Below, piece after piece: positions 1 through 6,914 of a DNA stretch of 55,983 nucleotides (the stretch's first letter is position 1; every line of letters starts with the position of its first letter). The notes below the pieces were generated by a model, which searched no databases, was not told the origin of the DNA, and saw only the letters and a list, made by a program, of their open reading frames with translations. A program made the translations under genes and the position numbers. The stretch is from Lewinella cohaerens DSM 23179 (GTDB lineage Bacteria; Bacteroidota; Bacteroidia; Chitinophagales; Saprospiraceae): positions 175,259 to 231,241 of the forward strand of contig NZ_KB903609.1 of the NCBI RefSeq assembly GCF_000379805.1, given 5' to 3'.

Positions 1-393
1 GGTTTCGTCATTAATGGTTCCATCTTGGTACAATTGGGCAAAATCATCTTTACTAACCGTATGAACAGTTCCATCTTGGACGTAAGAAAACCGCAAGCGA
101 TCAAACAAATCGCGCTGGTAGTGAGCACCCAATTTTTTAAGGAAATTCACGGAACTATCAATACTGCAACCACTGGCACCAGCCTGGGTTTCATCAACAG
201 CGAGTACCAAGAAACGATCATGTAAGATGGCAGCGCCTGCTTTGAGTTGATTGTTGTGACTTACCCATTGCTCCGCAAATTGCTGTAGATTATGTTCTAC
301 CTCTGCAACTTCTTGATTGGCAAAAGGTTCGTTGGCCTGGTATATCCACACGCGGGCCTGAGAATTTAAGACATCAATGCTTTTCATAGTCAT
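1..393 (-). CDS. Conserved Bacteroidota protein often mislabelled 'ABC transporter ATPase' (3' end missing)
   Basis: The gene reads leftward off the window edge, so only the first 131 codons are seen and the C-terminus is missing. The translation begins near MTMKSIDVLNSQARVWIYQ and includes AILHDRFLVLAVDET followed by ASGCSIDSSV. These blocks match a small cytosolic protein common in Bacteroidota that databases often name ABC transporter ATPase, although it has no Walker A, Walker B or signature motif. I would not assign it ATPase function. Two in-frame ATGs (393 and 387) are possible starts. A full copy of the 122-bp palindromic repeat ends only 3 bp upstream of the first ATG, so its promoter may lie in that repeat. 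The iron-sulfur gene pair lies upstream on the same strand. Confidence 0.8.
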   Translation of the reverse strand, partial: MTMKSIDVLNSQARVWIYQANEPFANQEVAEVEHNLQQFAEQWVSHNNQLKAGAAILHDRFLVLAVDETQAGASGCSIDSSVNFLKKLGAHYQRDLFDRLRFSYVQDGTVHTVSKDDFAQLYQDGTINDET

Positions 394-396
394 AAA

Positions 397-518
397 TATT
401 GCGCAAAAAATAAGTTAAGCCGTCTTTGAGTTTTTTTTAAAAGCTGACACGCTTAAAATGAATCGCTTAGCCAGCTTTAAAAAAAACGACGGCTAACTTA
501 TTTTTGTGCTGCTCCTAA
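397..518 (+). repeat. Palindromic repeat family, full copy A
   Basis: This 122-bp element runs from TATTGCGCAAAAAATAAG to the end TTTTTGTGCTGCTCCTAA. Its outer arms pair (401-424 with 488-509), and an inner pair of arms surrounds an AAAGCTGACACGCTT core. It aligns along its whole length with copies at 32848 and 54452 and, reversed, at 11081. It fills the gap between the stop of the CCG-domain gene (526) and the start of the partial gene (393). The right end carries TATTTTTG (499-506), a perfect -7 box, but here it points at the 3' end of a converging gene. Confidence 0.85.
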
Positions 519-525
519 ACGTTTC

Positions 526-1311
526 TTAGCGCACTAAGTTTTGCACCACCAATTCGCTCAAGTCGAGCACCATTACTTCGTCCTGTTTTTCCTTGGCTTT
601 GACGCCATCACTCATCATGGTCAAACAAAACGGGCAATTAACCGCAATGACGGAAGCTCCGGTAGCCATTGCTTCTTCTGAACGTTCGATATTAATTCTC
701 TTCTCGCCAGCTTCGTCTTCTTTCCACATTTGGGCGCCACCTGCACCGCAGCATAAGCCATTCTGCTTACTGCGTTTCATTTCTACCAATTGACTATCAA
801 GGGATTCAAGGGTAGCGCGAGGTGCTTCATAAACGCCATTGATCCGCCCCAAGTAGCAACTGTCATGGTAAGTGATCCGCTTCCCCTTAAAGGTTCCTCC
901 TTCTGTCAGCTTAATGCGGCCATCATCAATCAGCTCTTGTAACAATTGGGTATGATGAACCAAATCATAATTTCCACCCAAGGCAGGGTACTCGTTCTTC
1001 AATGTATTGAAACAATGAGGGCAAGCCGTTACGATCTTTTGCACCTTGTACATATTGAGGGTCTCAATATTTTGCAGGGCCGTCATCTGAAAAAGGAATT
1101 CATTACCGGCACGGCGAGCAGGATCCCCCGTACACTGTTCTTCATTGCCGAGGATGGCAAATTCGATACCCGCAGCATTCAAAATCTCCGTAAAAGCACG
1201 GGTCACTTTTTGGGCACGGTCATCAAAACTACCTGCACAACCTACCCAGAATAAAATTTCCGGTTCCTTCCCTTCGGCGGCATACTGCGCCATGGTTTTT
1301 ACATTCATCAT
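526..1311 (-). CDS. (Fe-S)-binding CCG-domain protein, heterodisulfide reductase subunit B-like
   Basis: This 261-residue soluble protein carries two cysteine-rich CCG-type modules. The cysteines are in VGCAGSF (C25), EQC (C60), ACPHC (C97, C100), DSC (C152), LCCGAGG (C187, C188) and NCPFC (C226, C229). These modules bind noncubane [4Fe-4S] clusters or dithiol substrates in heterodisulfide-reductase and glycolate-oxidase type complexes. The membrane ferredoxin protein just upstream (1412-2755) is its natural electron-transfer partner; the two are paired across Bacteroidota, substrate unknown. An upstream in-frame ATG at 1341 exists, but the ATGATG at 1311/1308 follows AGAGGG at good spacing and fits the usual family start, so I chose 1311. 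Confidence 0.85.
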   Translation of the reverse strand: MMNVKTMAQYAAEGKEPEILFWVGCAGSFDDRAQKVTRAFTEILNAAGIEFAILGNEEQCTGDPARRAGNEFLFQMTALQNIETLNMYKVQKIVTACPHCFNTLKNEYPALGGNYDLVHHTQLLQELIDDGRIKLTEGGTFKGKRITYHDSCYLGRINGVYEAPRATLESLDSQLVEMKRSKQNGLCCGAGGAQMWKEDEAGEKRINIERSEEAMATGASVIAVNCPFCLTMMSDGVKAKEKQDEVMVLDLSELVVQNLVR

Positions 1312-1358
1312 ATTTCCCTCTTTAGCAGGACGCTTAATCAAGCCATTGATTTATCCTT

Positions 1359-1379
1359 TACCTCGGCTTAAGCGAGGTA
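1359..1379. other. Small hairpin between the two iron-sulfur genes
   Basis: TACCTCG and CGAGGTA form 7-bp arms around a GCTTAAG centre in the 100-bp gap between the ferredoxin gene (ends 1412) and the CCG-domain gene. No T-run follows on the minus strand, so a terminator is unlikely. It could be an mRNA processing or stability structure. Confidence 0.4.
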
Positions 1380-1411
1380 GATTTGCGTCTTGCGCTTTTC
1401 TTTTTTTTATA

Positions 1412-2755
1412 TTATTCTGCCTTCGTCCACTCTTCCCGGTCTATAGTCATACTCCAGGCAGCACCACTGTTTTCAATCGCATTAAACATAGGTAACCAAT
1501 CCCCCGGACCGGCAGATTCCGTCAAAATTTCATAACGCCGCATTTTAAGGATAGGCTCCAGCGGGTTGATCAATACCGGACAGGCCTCTACACAAGCATT
1601 ACAGGTCGTGCAAGCATGTATCTCTTCTCTTGTGATGTAATCAAACAAGGATTTCCCATCATCGAAGTTATCCTTACTTACTGGTTGCTCCGGGTTAGCG
1701 GCATACTCTTCCTTGCCAGACTCAATCTTGGTATAAACTTCTTCCGCCCGATCACGGATATCCATCATGACTTTACGGGGAGAAAGTTTTTTGCCCGTCT
1801 GATTAGCAGGACACTCGGAAGTACACCGGCCACATTCGGTACAGGTGTAGGCTCCCAAAATATCAATCCAGCTCAGTCCTGTTACGTCATTAGCACCAAA
1901 ATCGGGCAATTCCTCTTCCATATTTACTTCACCGGTATCTTCCGTGAGGCCCATCATACCCTTCACTTCATTCATGATCTCGGGCATGTTCTCCATCTCG
2001 CCACGAGGTTTCAGCCTTGAGAAAAAAGTATTCGGAAACGCCAGCATAATATGCAGGTGTTTCGATTTTGGGAGATAGTTAAGAAAAAGAAGTACCATCC
2101 CCAAGTGAAGCCACCAACCCACTCGTTCCAGCACAACCAAGGTGCCTTCCCCGAGACCGCCAAATAAGGCAGGCCCCAGCCAGGAACTCACAGCAAGAGT
2201 CCCCGTATCGGGATAATGATCGGGGTCAATACCCTGCAATACAACATCTGTTCCGTTCATGGTAAAAATCGCGACCAGAAGAACCACCTCAAAGATCAGG
2301 ATGAGATTTCCATCCAATTTAGGCCAACCATTGAGACTATACAACCGCGGAACCTTCAAAAGGTTACGCCGAGCTAAAAAGATGAACGTAGCCACGAATG
2401 CCAGCACAGATAATACCTCGATGGTATTGAGAATAAGGTTGTAAAGCCCCCCTATTTTATCAGCGAAAAAACGATGTACACCAAAAGCGCCATCAATAAA
2501 AATCTCAATAAGTTCGATTTGGGTAAACAGAAAGGCAACATAAATGAACAAATGGAAAACAGCTGGTATCCACCGCTTAAACATTTTCTTTTGTCCAAAG
2601 GCAATCAATAAGACATTGCGCCAGCGTTCAGCAGCATCTCCTGAGATTTCTTCGTCCTGCCCGAGTAGGATTGTTTGCCGAATGGCCATAAACTGGCGAA
2701 AAGCGTAGAAGGACGCTCCTCCCGCTATAATTAAGAATAAAATTTGCTGTATCAT
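1412..2755 (-). CDS. Membrane-bound 4Fe-4S ferredoxin / heterodisulfide reductase-like protein
   Basis: This 447-residue protein has an N-terminal membrane part (hydrophobic segments near residues 2-20, 63-85, 105-127, 150-166 and 212-228) and a cytoplasmic domain with two ferredoxin motifs. The motifs are CTECGRCTSECP (C305, C308, C311, C315) and CTTCNACVEACP (C382, C385, C388, C392), each able to hold a [4Fe-4S] cluster. It resembles the NarI/DsrM-plus-ferredoxin proteins that connect the quinone pool to a CCG-domain partner. That partner is encoded next, 100 bp downstream on the same strand. The electron donor and acceptor cannot be told from sequence. The ATG at 2755 precedes a hydrophobic N-terminus without extra residues. 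Confidence 0.85.
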   Translation of the reverse strand: MIQQILFLIIAGGASFYAFRQFMAIRQTILLGQDEEISGDAAERWRNVLLIAFGQKKMFKRWIPAVFHLFIYVAFLFTQIELIEIFIDGAFGVHRFFADKIGGLYNLILNTIEVLSVLAFVATFIFLARRNLLKVPRLYSLNGWPKLDGNLILIFEVVLLVAIFTMNGTDVVLQGIDPDHYPDTGTLAVSSWLGPALFGGLGEGTLVVLERVGWWLHLGMVLLFLNYLPKSKHLHIMLAFPNTFFSRLKPRGEMENMPEIMNEVKGMMGLTEDTGEVNMEEELPDFGANDVTGLSWIDILGAYTCTECGRCTSECPANQTGKKLSPRKVMMDIRDRAEEVYTKIESGKEEYAANPEQPVSKDNFDDGKSLFDYITREEIHACTTCNACVEACPVLINPLEPILKMRRYEILTESAGPGDWLPMFNAIENSGAAWSMTIDREEWTKAE

Positions 2756-2884
2756 CTGCCTATTTTAGTACGCTTGATTTGCAAAGTAAACAAAAGAATT
2801 TGCAATCTAAAAAGAACAAGTAGCGAAAATTCGCTGATTTGAATAAAGTCTAAATAAGCGGCTATTCATTCTGTAAATTATCCC

Positions 2885-2892
2885 TAACTTTA
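2885..2892 (+). promoter_or_regulatory. Candidate -7 box directly before the phosphoribosyltransferase ATG
   Basis: TAACTTTA resembles the Bacteroidota TAnnTTTG -7 element (last base differs) and ends 4 nt before the ATG at 2897. If it is used, transcription would begin at or within the start codon and the mRNA would be leaderless. No clear -33 TTG is placed 19-21 bp upstream. Confidence 0.3.
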
Positions 2893-2896
2893 CAGC

Positions 2897-3415
2897 ATGA
2901 ATAGCATCGATGCAAATACCATAGAAATTCTCAACCATCGCCAAATTCTGCAAAAAGTTAGGCGCTTGGCTATTGAGATTATGGAACGCAATACCAAAGA
3001 GCATGAGCTCATTGTGGCGGGAGTCAACAACCGTGGGATGCACTTTGCCACACTGTTGGTAAATCATATCCGTGAGTTATCAGATGCACCTATCCGTTTG
3101 ACGAATATTCAAGTTAATCCTGCCAATCCTGTTTCAGAAGAAGTTACCATAGGTTTGGACCTTTCAGATCTTGACGGCAAACCTATTCTGGTCGTGGATG
3201 ATGTTGCTAATACAGGTCGAACCCTTTTCTATGCCTGCAAGCCTTTATTAGATATTCTCCCCAAACAGTTGGAGACTGCGGTTTTGGTTGATCGTACTCA
3301 TAAATCTTTCCCTATCCAGGTAGATTACCATGGCATGTCTTTAGCGACAACACTTAAAGAAAGTATTGAAGTATACTTTGAAGATGAAGAAAATTACCGG
3401 GCTGTTCTAAAATAG
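2897..3415 (+). CDS. PyrR-like phosphoribosyltransferase
   Basis: This 172-residue protein is a type I phosphoribosyltransferase. The PRPP-binding loop is clear at residues 97-110 (ILVVDDVANTGRTL: two acidic residues followed by TGRT). It follows a conserved N-terminal block with EHELIVAGVNNRG. Enzymes of this fold transfer a ribose-5-phosphate from PRPP to a nucleobase; the PyrR-like subgroup also includes RNA-binding regulators of pyrimidine genes. No pyrimidine gene lies nearby, so base preference and any regulatory role are open. The gene is monocistronic and ends 3 bp from the stop of the convergent patatin gene, leaving no room for a terminator. Confidence 0.8.
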   Translation: MNSIDANTIEILNHRQILQKVRRLAIEIMERNTKEHELIVAGVNNRGMHFATLLVNHIRELSDAPIRLTNIQVNPANPVSEEVTIGLDLSDLDGKPILVVDDVANTGRTLFYACKPLLDILPKQLETAVLVDRTHKSFPIQVDYHGMSLATTLKESIEVYFEDEENYRAVLK

Positions 3416-3418
3416 GCT

Positions 3419-4225
3419 TTAAAAAGTTGCTCCCACTGCTTGTGCGGCCTCTAAGGCTTTTATAATATTAGGGATTTGTGCTTTGGTCGTGTCATACCCC
3501 AGCTGATAGATTGCTTGGTATTTATTGAATTGAAAGATGCTAAACTTCGTGATCTCCGCTGGCTCCAAAAGGAAATCACACAAGGCAATCTGTGGTTGTG
3601 TATTCGTAAGCACTGACAAGTCGAAACACCGATAAGCAATGCCTACCACACCATTTAATGCCTTTTTGTCTGTATTTATCCGAGGCACTAAGTTTATTCC
3701 AATCACAAAATCTGCTTCTTCTTTAAGTGGGCTTACCGGCAAATTACAGAGCAATCCTCCATCAACAAATAAATGTCCTTCCATCTCCACTGGCTGAAAC
3801 ACCAACGGAATACTACAAGAAGCCATCACTACATCAAATAATGGCCCTTCTTTTCGCAACTCCAACTCTCCAGTATTAAGGTTGGTTATTGCCACACAAA
3901 GCGGATATTTCAGGGCGCTAAAATCATCGATTTCTATAATATCTGCCAGGCGTTCCTGTAGGTAAGTCAACTTTGTCAAGCCGCCATTGGGCAAGCCTAT
4001 TTTCACCAATCGAAGGAAGTTACTTTTTTTAATAAAATGCAGCATTTCCTCTGGTGAATAACCCGCTGCATAAAGTGCTCCAACCACGGAACCAGCGCTA
4101 GCACCACTCACTAAATCAGGTTCGACACCTGCCTCCAGTAAAGCCTGCAATGCACCAATATGTGCGAAGCCTCTTGCACCGCCTCCTGAAAGGCTCAACC
4201 CTACTTTCAACTTATCTTTATACAT
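3419..4225 (-). CDS. Patatin-like phospholipase (RssA/YlbK family)
   Basis: The 268-residue protein has the full patatin signature: oxyanion loop GGGARG (residues 14-19), nucleophile elbow GASAG with Ser43, and the DGG motif with Asp155 of the Ser-Asp dyad. It has no signal peptide, so it is probably a cytosolic or inner-membrane-associated acyl hydrolase of phospholipids or related esters. The GGGARG motif starts at residue 14, so the ATG at 4225 is the only sensible start. A perfect -7 box sits 4 bp before it. The gene lies downstream of the lamin-tail gene on the same strand but is separated from it by a strong hairpin. Confidence 0.9.
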   Translation of the reverse strand: MYKDKLKVGLSLSGGGARGFAHIGALQALLEAGVEPDLVSGASAGSVVGALYAAGYSPEEMLHFIKKSNFLRLVKIGLPNGGLTKLTYLQERLADIIEIDDFSALKYPLCVAITNLNTGELELRKEGPLFDVVMASCSIPLVFQPVEMEGHLFVDGGLLCNLPVSPLKEEADFVIGINLVPRINTDKKALNGVVGIAYRCFDLSVLTNTQPQIALCDFLLEPAEITKFSIFQFNKYQAIYQLGYDTTKAQIPNIIKALEAAQAVGATF

Positions 4226-4229
4226 ACCA

Positions 4230-4237
4230 CAAAATTA
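4230..4237 (-). promoter_or_regulatory. Candidate -7 box for the patatin gene (leaderless candidate)
   Basis: On the minus strand this reads TAATTTTG, an exact TAnnTTTG match, ending 4 nt before the ATG at 4225. Transcription from it would start at about the first codon. No convincing -33 TTG is visible at 19-21 bp. Confidence 0.4.
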
Positions 4238-4250
4238 CGACATACAAAGC

Positions 4251-4285
4251 ACATGGGCTATCCCGTAGTTCGAGATAGCCCATGT
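4251..4285 (-). terminator. Hairpin terminator after the lamin-tail gene
   Basis: ACATGGGCTATC (4251-4262) and GATAGCCCATGT (4274-4285) form perfect 12-bp arms with an 11-nt loop. It lies between the stop of the secreted protein gene (4320) and the start of the patatin gene (4225), both on the minus strand. The trailing T-run is weak, so attenuation is also possible. Confidence 0.65.
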
Positions 4286-4319
4286 TTGACAAAACATTAA
4301 CAGCAATAAAATTGCGTGC

Positions 4320-6608
4320 TTATTGCTTTATGATGCGACGAGTAACTTTTTCACCAGTAGCTTGTAGCTCCAGGAAGTACATTCCTGCTGGCAAAGAAGA
4401 AATATCGACACTGGCTTGCGTACCAGAAACCTTCCAGGTACGAAGCGTTTGTCCAAGTTCATTTTTCAAACTCAGAGTTTCGAGTTCTACCTCTCCCCTG
4501 ATAGTAAGCTGATCAGCAACCGGATTAGGGAACAACTCCACTCCTTGCGCCCATGTTGGCTCACTAGTCGAGATGATTACTTCAATATCATCAAGGTAAC
4601 GGGGTAACAACTGATAACCTCCATCATAAGGCTCACTGTTATCGAATTGTCCTCCCAGGCCTGTTACTCTTAAAGAAAGTCCTTGAAGACTATTGATGTC
4701 TTCTTCTGTAATGCCTGTATCAAAATCGATACGAACTAGAAAGGTATTCACACCATCCGTAACATTGATATTCAATCCACCGGCAGGAGTAATATCTACG
4801 ATGCTCACTCCTTCAACTTTTACCAGTTGTGATTCGGTATCCTCATCCAAGGCAGTCACAGTCGGTGCTGACAACAAGGTATTATCCATGCTATTCATGA
4901 TGATCGTATCCAGGTTCAATTGAGTAAGACCATTAAATTGGCCGATCACACCTTGTACCGTCACTTCATCTCCTTCAGTAATGGTATAGCCATAATCATT
5001 ATCAAAATTAAAAAGCCCAATACCATCTCCAGCAGCATCAATAATAGTGAACTGAGCACCACCAGGGCGCATATTAACACCATATACAACCCCTGTCAAT
5101 TCAGCACGTACACCTAAAGAATCTGCATTACCCATGTCGTCTTCACCAGTAACTTCACCTATAGTATAAATAGTATACTCTTGTGGAGCAACAGGTGTAC
5201 AATCGTTAGCAGTACCAGGACTACCAAGAATTTCAGTACCACTAATGAAAATACCTGTAGACTGTACACCAGCAATCCAGCTGGCTGCTAAACTATTATC
5301 GGAAGACGGATCACACAAAACCAGTGCAGCCCCAGTACCATCAGCAGCTTCTGGCCAATCACCAGTGTCATCATATTCTACCACATCAACTACGTTGCCT
5401 GAGGCATCCCGTAACTCCAGTGTTTCACCTCCGTTACCAAGGGCACCGCTTGTCCATTGGTAAGCTGTTAGGCCATAATCAGCTTCGAAGCTAACACTAT
5501 CTACCGCTAGTAAAAGGAAGTCGCCAGGTAATAGGTCTACATCTGGAAGCGTAGCTTCAATACCTAAAGAAAAATAATAGCCTCCTACGTTGACGGTAAC
5601 ATCATCGTTATTGTACAATTCGAGGTATTCGTACTGGGAGTCGGTCCCAGGAGGATTATACATGATTTCGTTGATAACAATGTCTGAAATATTCGTATCG
5701 TTATCCGTAATCAGCACCGTTGATGTACTGGAAACACCTTCAATTGTTAGTCCTACTGAAGGATTTGACAAATTGAGAATTAATGATTCCAATGCCTCTG
5801 GGTCCATATCATCAATGATGGTAATGGAAACGTCCATGGTATCAACTTCAGCTCCGCTTGAGAAAGTCAAGCTAGCAGGCATAAAAGTAATATCTGTTCC
5901 GATGGTTGCGGTAAAGACGCCATCAGCAGCAATATCAATGGAATAAGATCCAGCTTGGACATCACGGATTTCGACACCAAGTGTTATCGTTCCCGCATCT
6001 TCTGCTACTTCTATTTCATCCGTAAGGAAACGTACAATAGGCCCAGTAGGGCATTCAGATGCAGCTCCTGGGTTACCAAACATTTCTACACCGGCAGAAA
6101 ATACGCCTGTTCCAGTATTAGCAGCAGCCCAGTTGGCTCCATCGTTATTATCGCTATTGAAATCACAAAGCACCAAACTGGCACCACCTTCATCAGCCGC
6201 AGTTGCCCAAGGGAAGCTGTCATCGTAGTCGACAGAGTCAACTATCGCGCCAGTAGCGTCAAAGAGTTTCAATAATTCGCCACCATTACTGAGGCTTCCG
6301 CCAGTCCACTGTAAAGCAGTTAAACCGAATCCAGCTTCGAAGGCGATACTGTCACCAGCAAGAAGGATATACTCCCCAGCTCCAAGGTTAGTAGCGCTGG
6401 TAAAAGTATAAGTAACTCCTGTAAGGCTGTACCCTGAAAGATCAACAGCATCAGCACTGTTGTTATAAATCTCCAGGTACTCATAAGTATCCTGTCCAGA
6501 TTCAGGTGGGTTATACATAATTTCAGAGATGACCAAGTCAGGGGTTTGCGCATTAAGTGCCACTACACTTAAACAACAAGCAAACAAGAAAAAGGTAAAT
6601 ATTCGCAT
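4320..6608 (-). CDS. Secreted lamin-tail-domain protein with Calx-beta, OB-like and T9SS sorting domains
   Basis: This 762-residue exported protein starts with a signal peptide ending near LNAQ (residue 21). Two lamin-tail domains are obvious as duplicates: each has ISEIMYNPP or INEIMYNPP, then EYLE(I/L)YNN, ALQW or AYQW plus NGGE, and ends with GNPGAA or GSPGTA (about 22-185 and 308-472). A Calx-beta-type domain lies between them (about 190-305). An OB-fold-like region follows (about 480-600; YTIGEV, LTGVVYGV, VTVQGVIGQFNGLTQL). The last 75 residues are a type A T9SS sorting domain (LFPNPVADQLTI ... GMYFLEL ... RRIIKQ). It should be secreted or anchored at the cell surface; OB-like domains of this kind often accompany extracellular nucleases, but no nuclease domain is present. 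Confidence 0.85.
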   Translation of the reverse strand: MRIFTFFLFACCLSVVALNAQTPDLVISEIMYNPPESGQDTYEYLEIYNNSADAVDLSGYSLTGVTYTFTSATNLGAGEYILLAGDSIAFEAGFGLTALQWTGGSLSNGGELLKLFDATGAIVDSVDYDDSFPWATAADEGGASLVLCDFNSDNNDGANWAAANTGTGVFSAGVEMFGNPGAASECPTGPIVRFLTDEIEVAEDAGTITLGVEIRDVQAGSYSIDIAADGVFTATIGTDITFMPASLTFSSGAEVDTMDVSITIIDDMDPEALESLILNLSNPSVGLTIEGVSSTSTVLITDNDTNISDIVINEIMYNPPGTDSQYEYLELYNNDDVTVNVGGYYFSLGIEATLPDVDLLPGDFLLLAVDSVSFEADYGLTAYQWTSGALGNGGETLELRDASGNVVDVVEYDDTGDWPEAADGTGAALVLCDPSSDNSLAASWIAGVQSTGIFISGTEILGSPGTANDCTPVAPQEYTIYTIGEVTGEDDMGNADSLGVRAELTGVVYGVNMRPGGAQFTIIDAAGDGIGLFNFDNDYGYTITEGDEVTVQGVIGQFNGLTQLNLDTIIMNSMDNTLLSAPTVTALDEDTESQLVKVEGVSIVDITPAGGLNINVTDGVNTFLVRIDFDTGITEEDINSLQGLSLRVTGLGGQFDNSEPYDGGYQLLPRYLDDIEVIISTSEPTWAQGVELFPNPVADQLTIRGEVELETLSLKNELGQTLRTWKVSGTQASVDISSLPAGMYFLELQATGEKVTRRIIKQ

Positions 6609-6820
6609 TAAAAATGGTTTTGGGTAAACAAAGATGAAAATTTAGCTTTGAAGCCTTGAAACTACGAAAAAAATAAGAGTACAAAAAAGCAAAAAACAAA
6701 CTAATTGGCACCTCCATATTTTCCTAATGCTCCTTATTTGTTTCCCATTAATTCTTTGGCACCCCCTCAAGTACCACCAAACATAATTCTTACAACTTAT
6801 TGGAAACAAAGCACTTGGAA

Positions 6821-6842
6821 AAAGTTAACACAAAGTTAACAC
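6821..6842 (+). promoter_or_regulatory. Tandem AAAGTTAACAC operator-like repeats
   Basis: AAAGTTAACAC occurs twice in direct succession (6821-6831 and 6832-6842). Each unit holds the palindrome GTTAAC, so two palindromes lie exactly 11 bp apart on the same helix face. They sit 10 bp upstream of the -33 TTG of the receptor promoter, where an activator would bind. The cognate regulator is unknown. Confidence 0.5.
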
Positions 6843-6852
6843 TAAAGGAAGA

Positions 6853-6880
6853 TTGACTACTTTTACTCAACGTAATTTTG
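6853..6880 (+). promoter_or_regulatory. Promoter of the TonB-dependent receptor gene
   Basis: TTG (6853-6855) and TAATTTTG (6873-6880) fit the Bacteroidota -33/-7 promoter, with 17 bp between them. The expected start site lies near 6887, giving a leader of about 28 nt before the ATG at 6915. Confidence 0.65.
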
Positions 6881-6914
6881 CAGCGTACATACTTCATTAA
6901 ATTTTACACTTACT

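Larger units (their letters stand above)
6609..6914. other. Divergent intergenic region between the lamin-tail gene and the TonB receptor gene
   Basis: This 306-bp AT-rich region holds the receptor promoter and tandem GTTAAC sites at its right side. The left side would hold the lamin-tail gene promoter; CATCTTTG on the minus strand near 6625 is one base off the -7 consensus. I see no gene in it. Confidence 0.6.

Noticed and set aside
2758-2896. Intergenic AT-rich stretch with TAAGCGGCTATTCATTC, considered as a reversed repeat core
   Set aside because: Neither TATTGCGCA nor GTGCTG ends are present and the similarity covers only about 15 bp, so it may be chance.
6821-6842. Tandem 11-bp units considered as a short CRISPR-like array
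   Set aside because: There are only two units, no spacer, and their position fits an operator ahead of a promoter.
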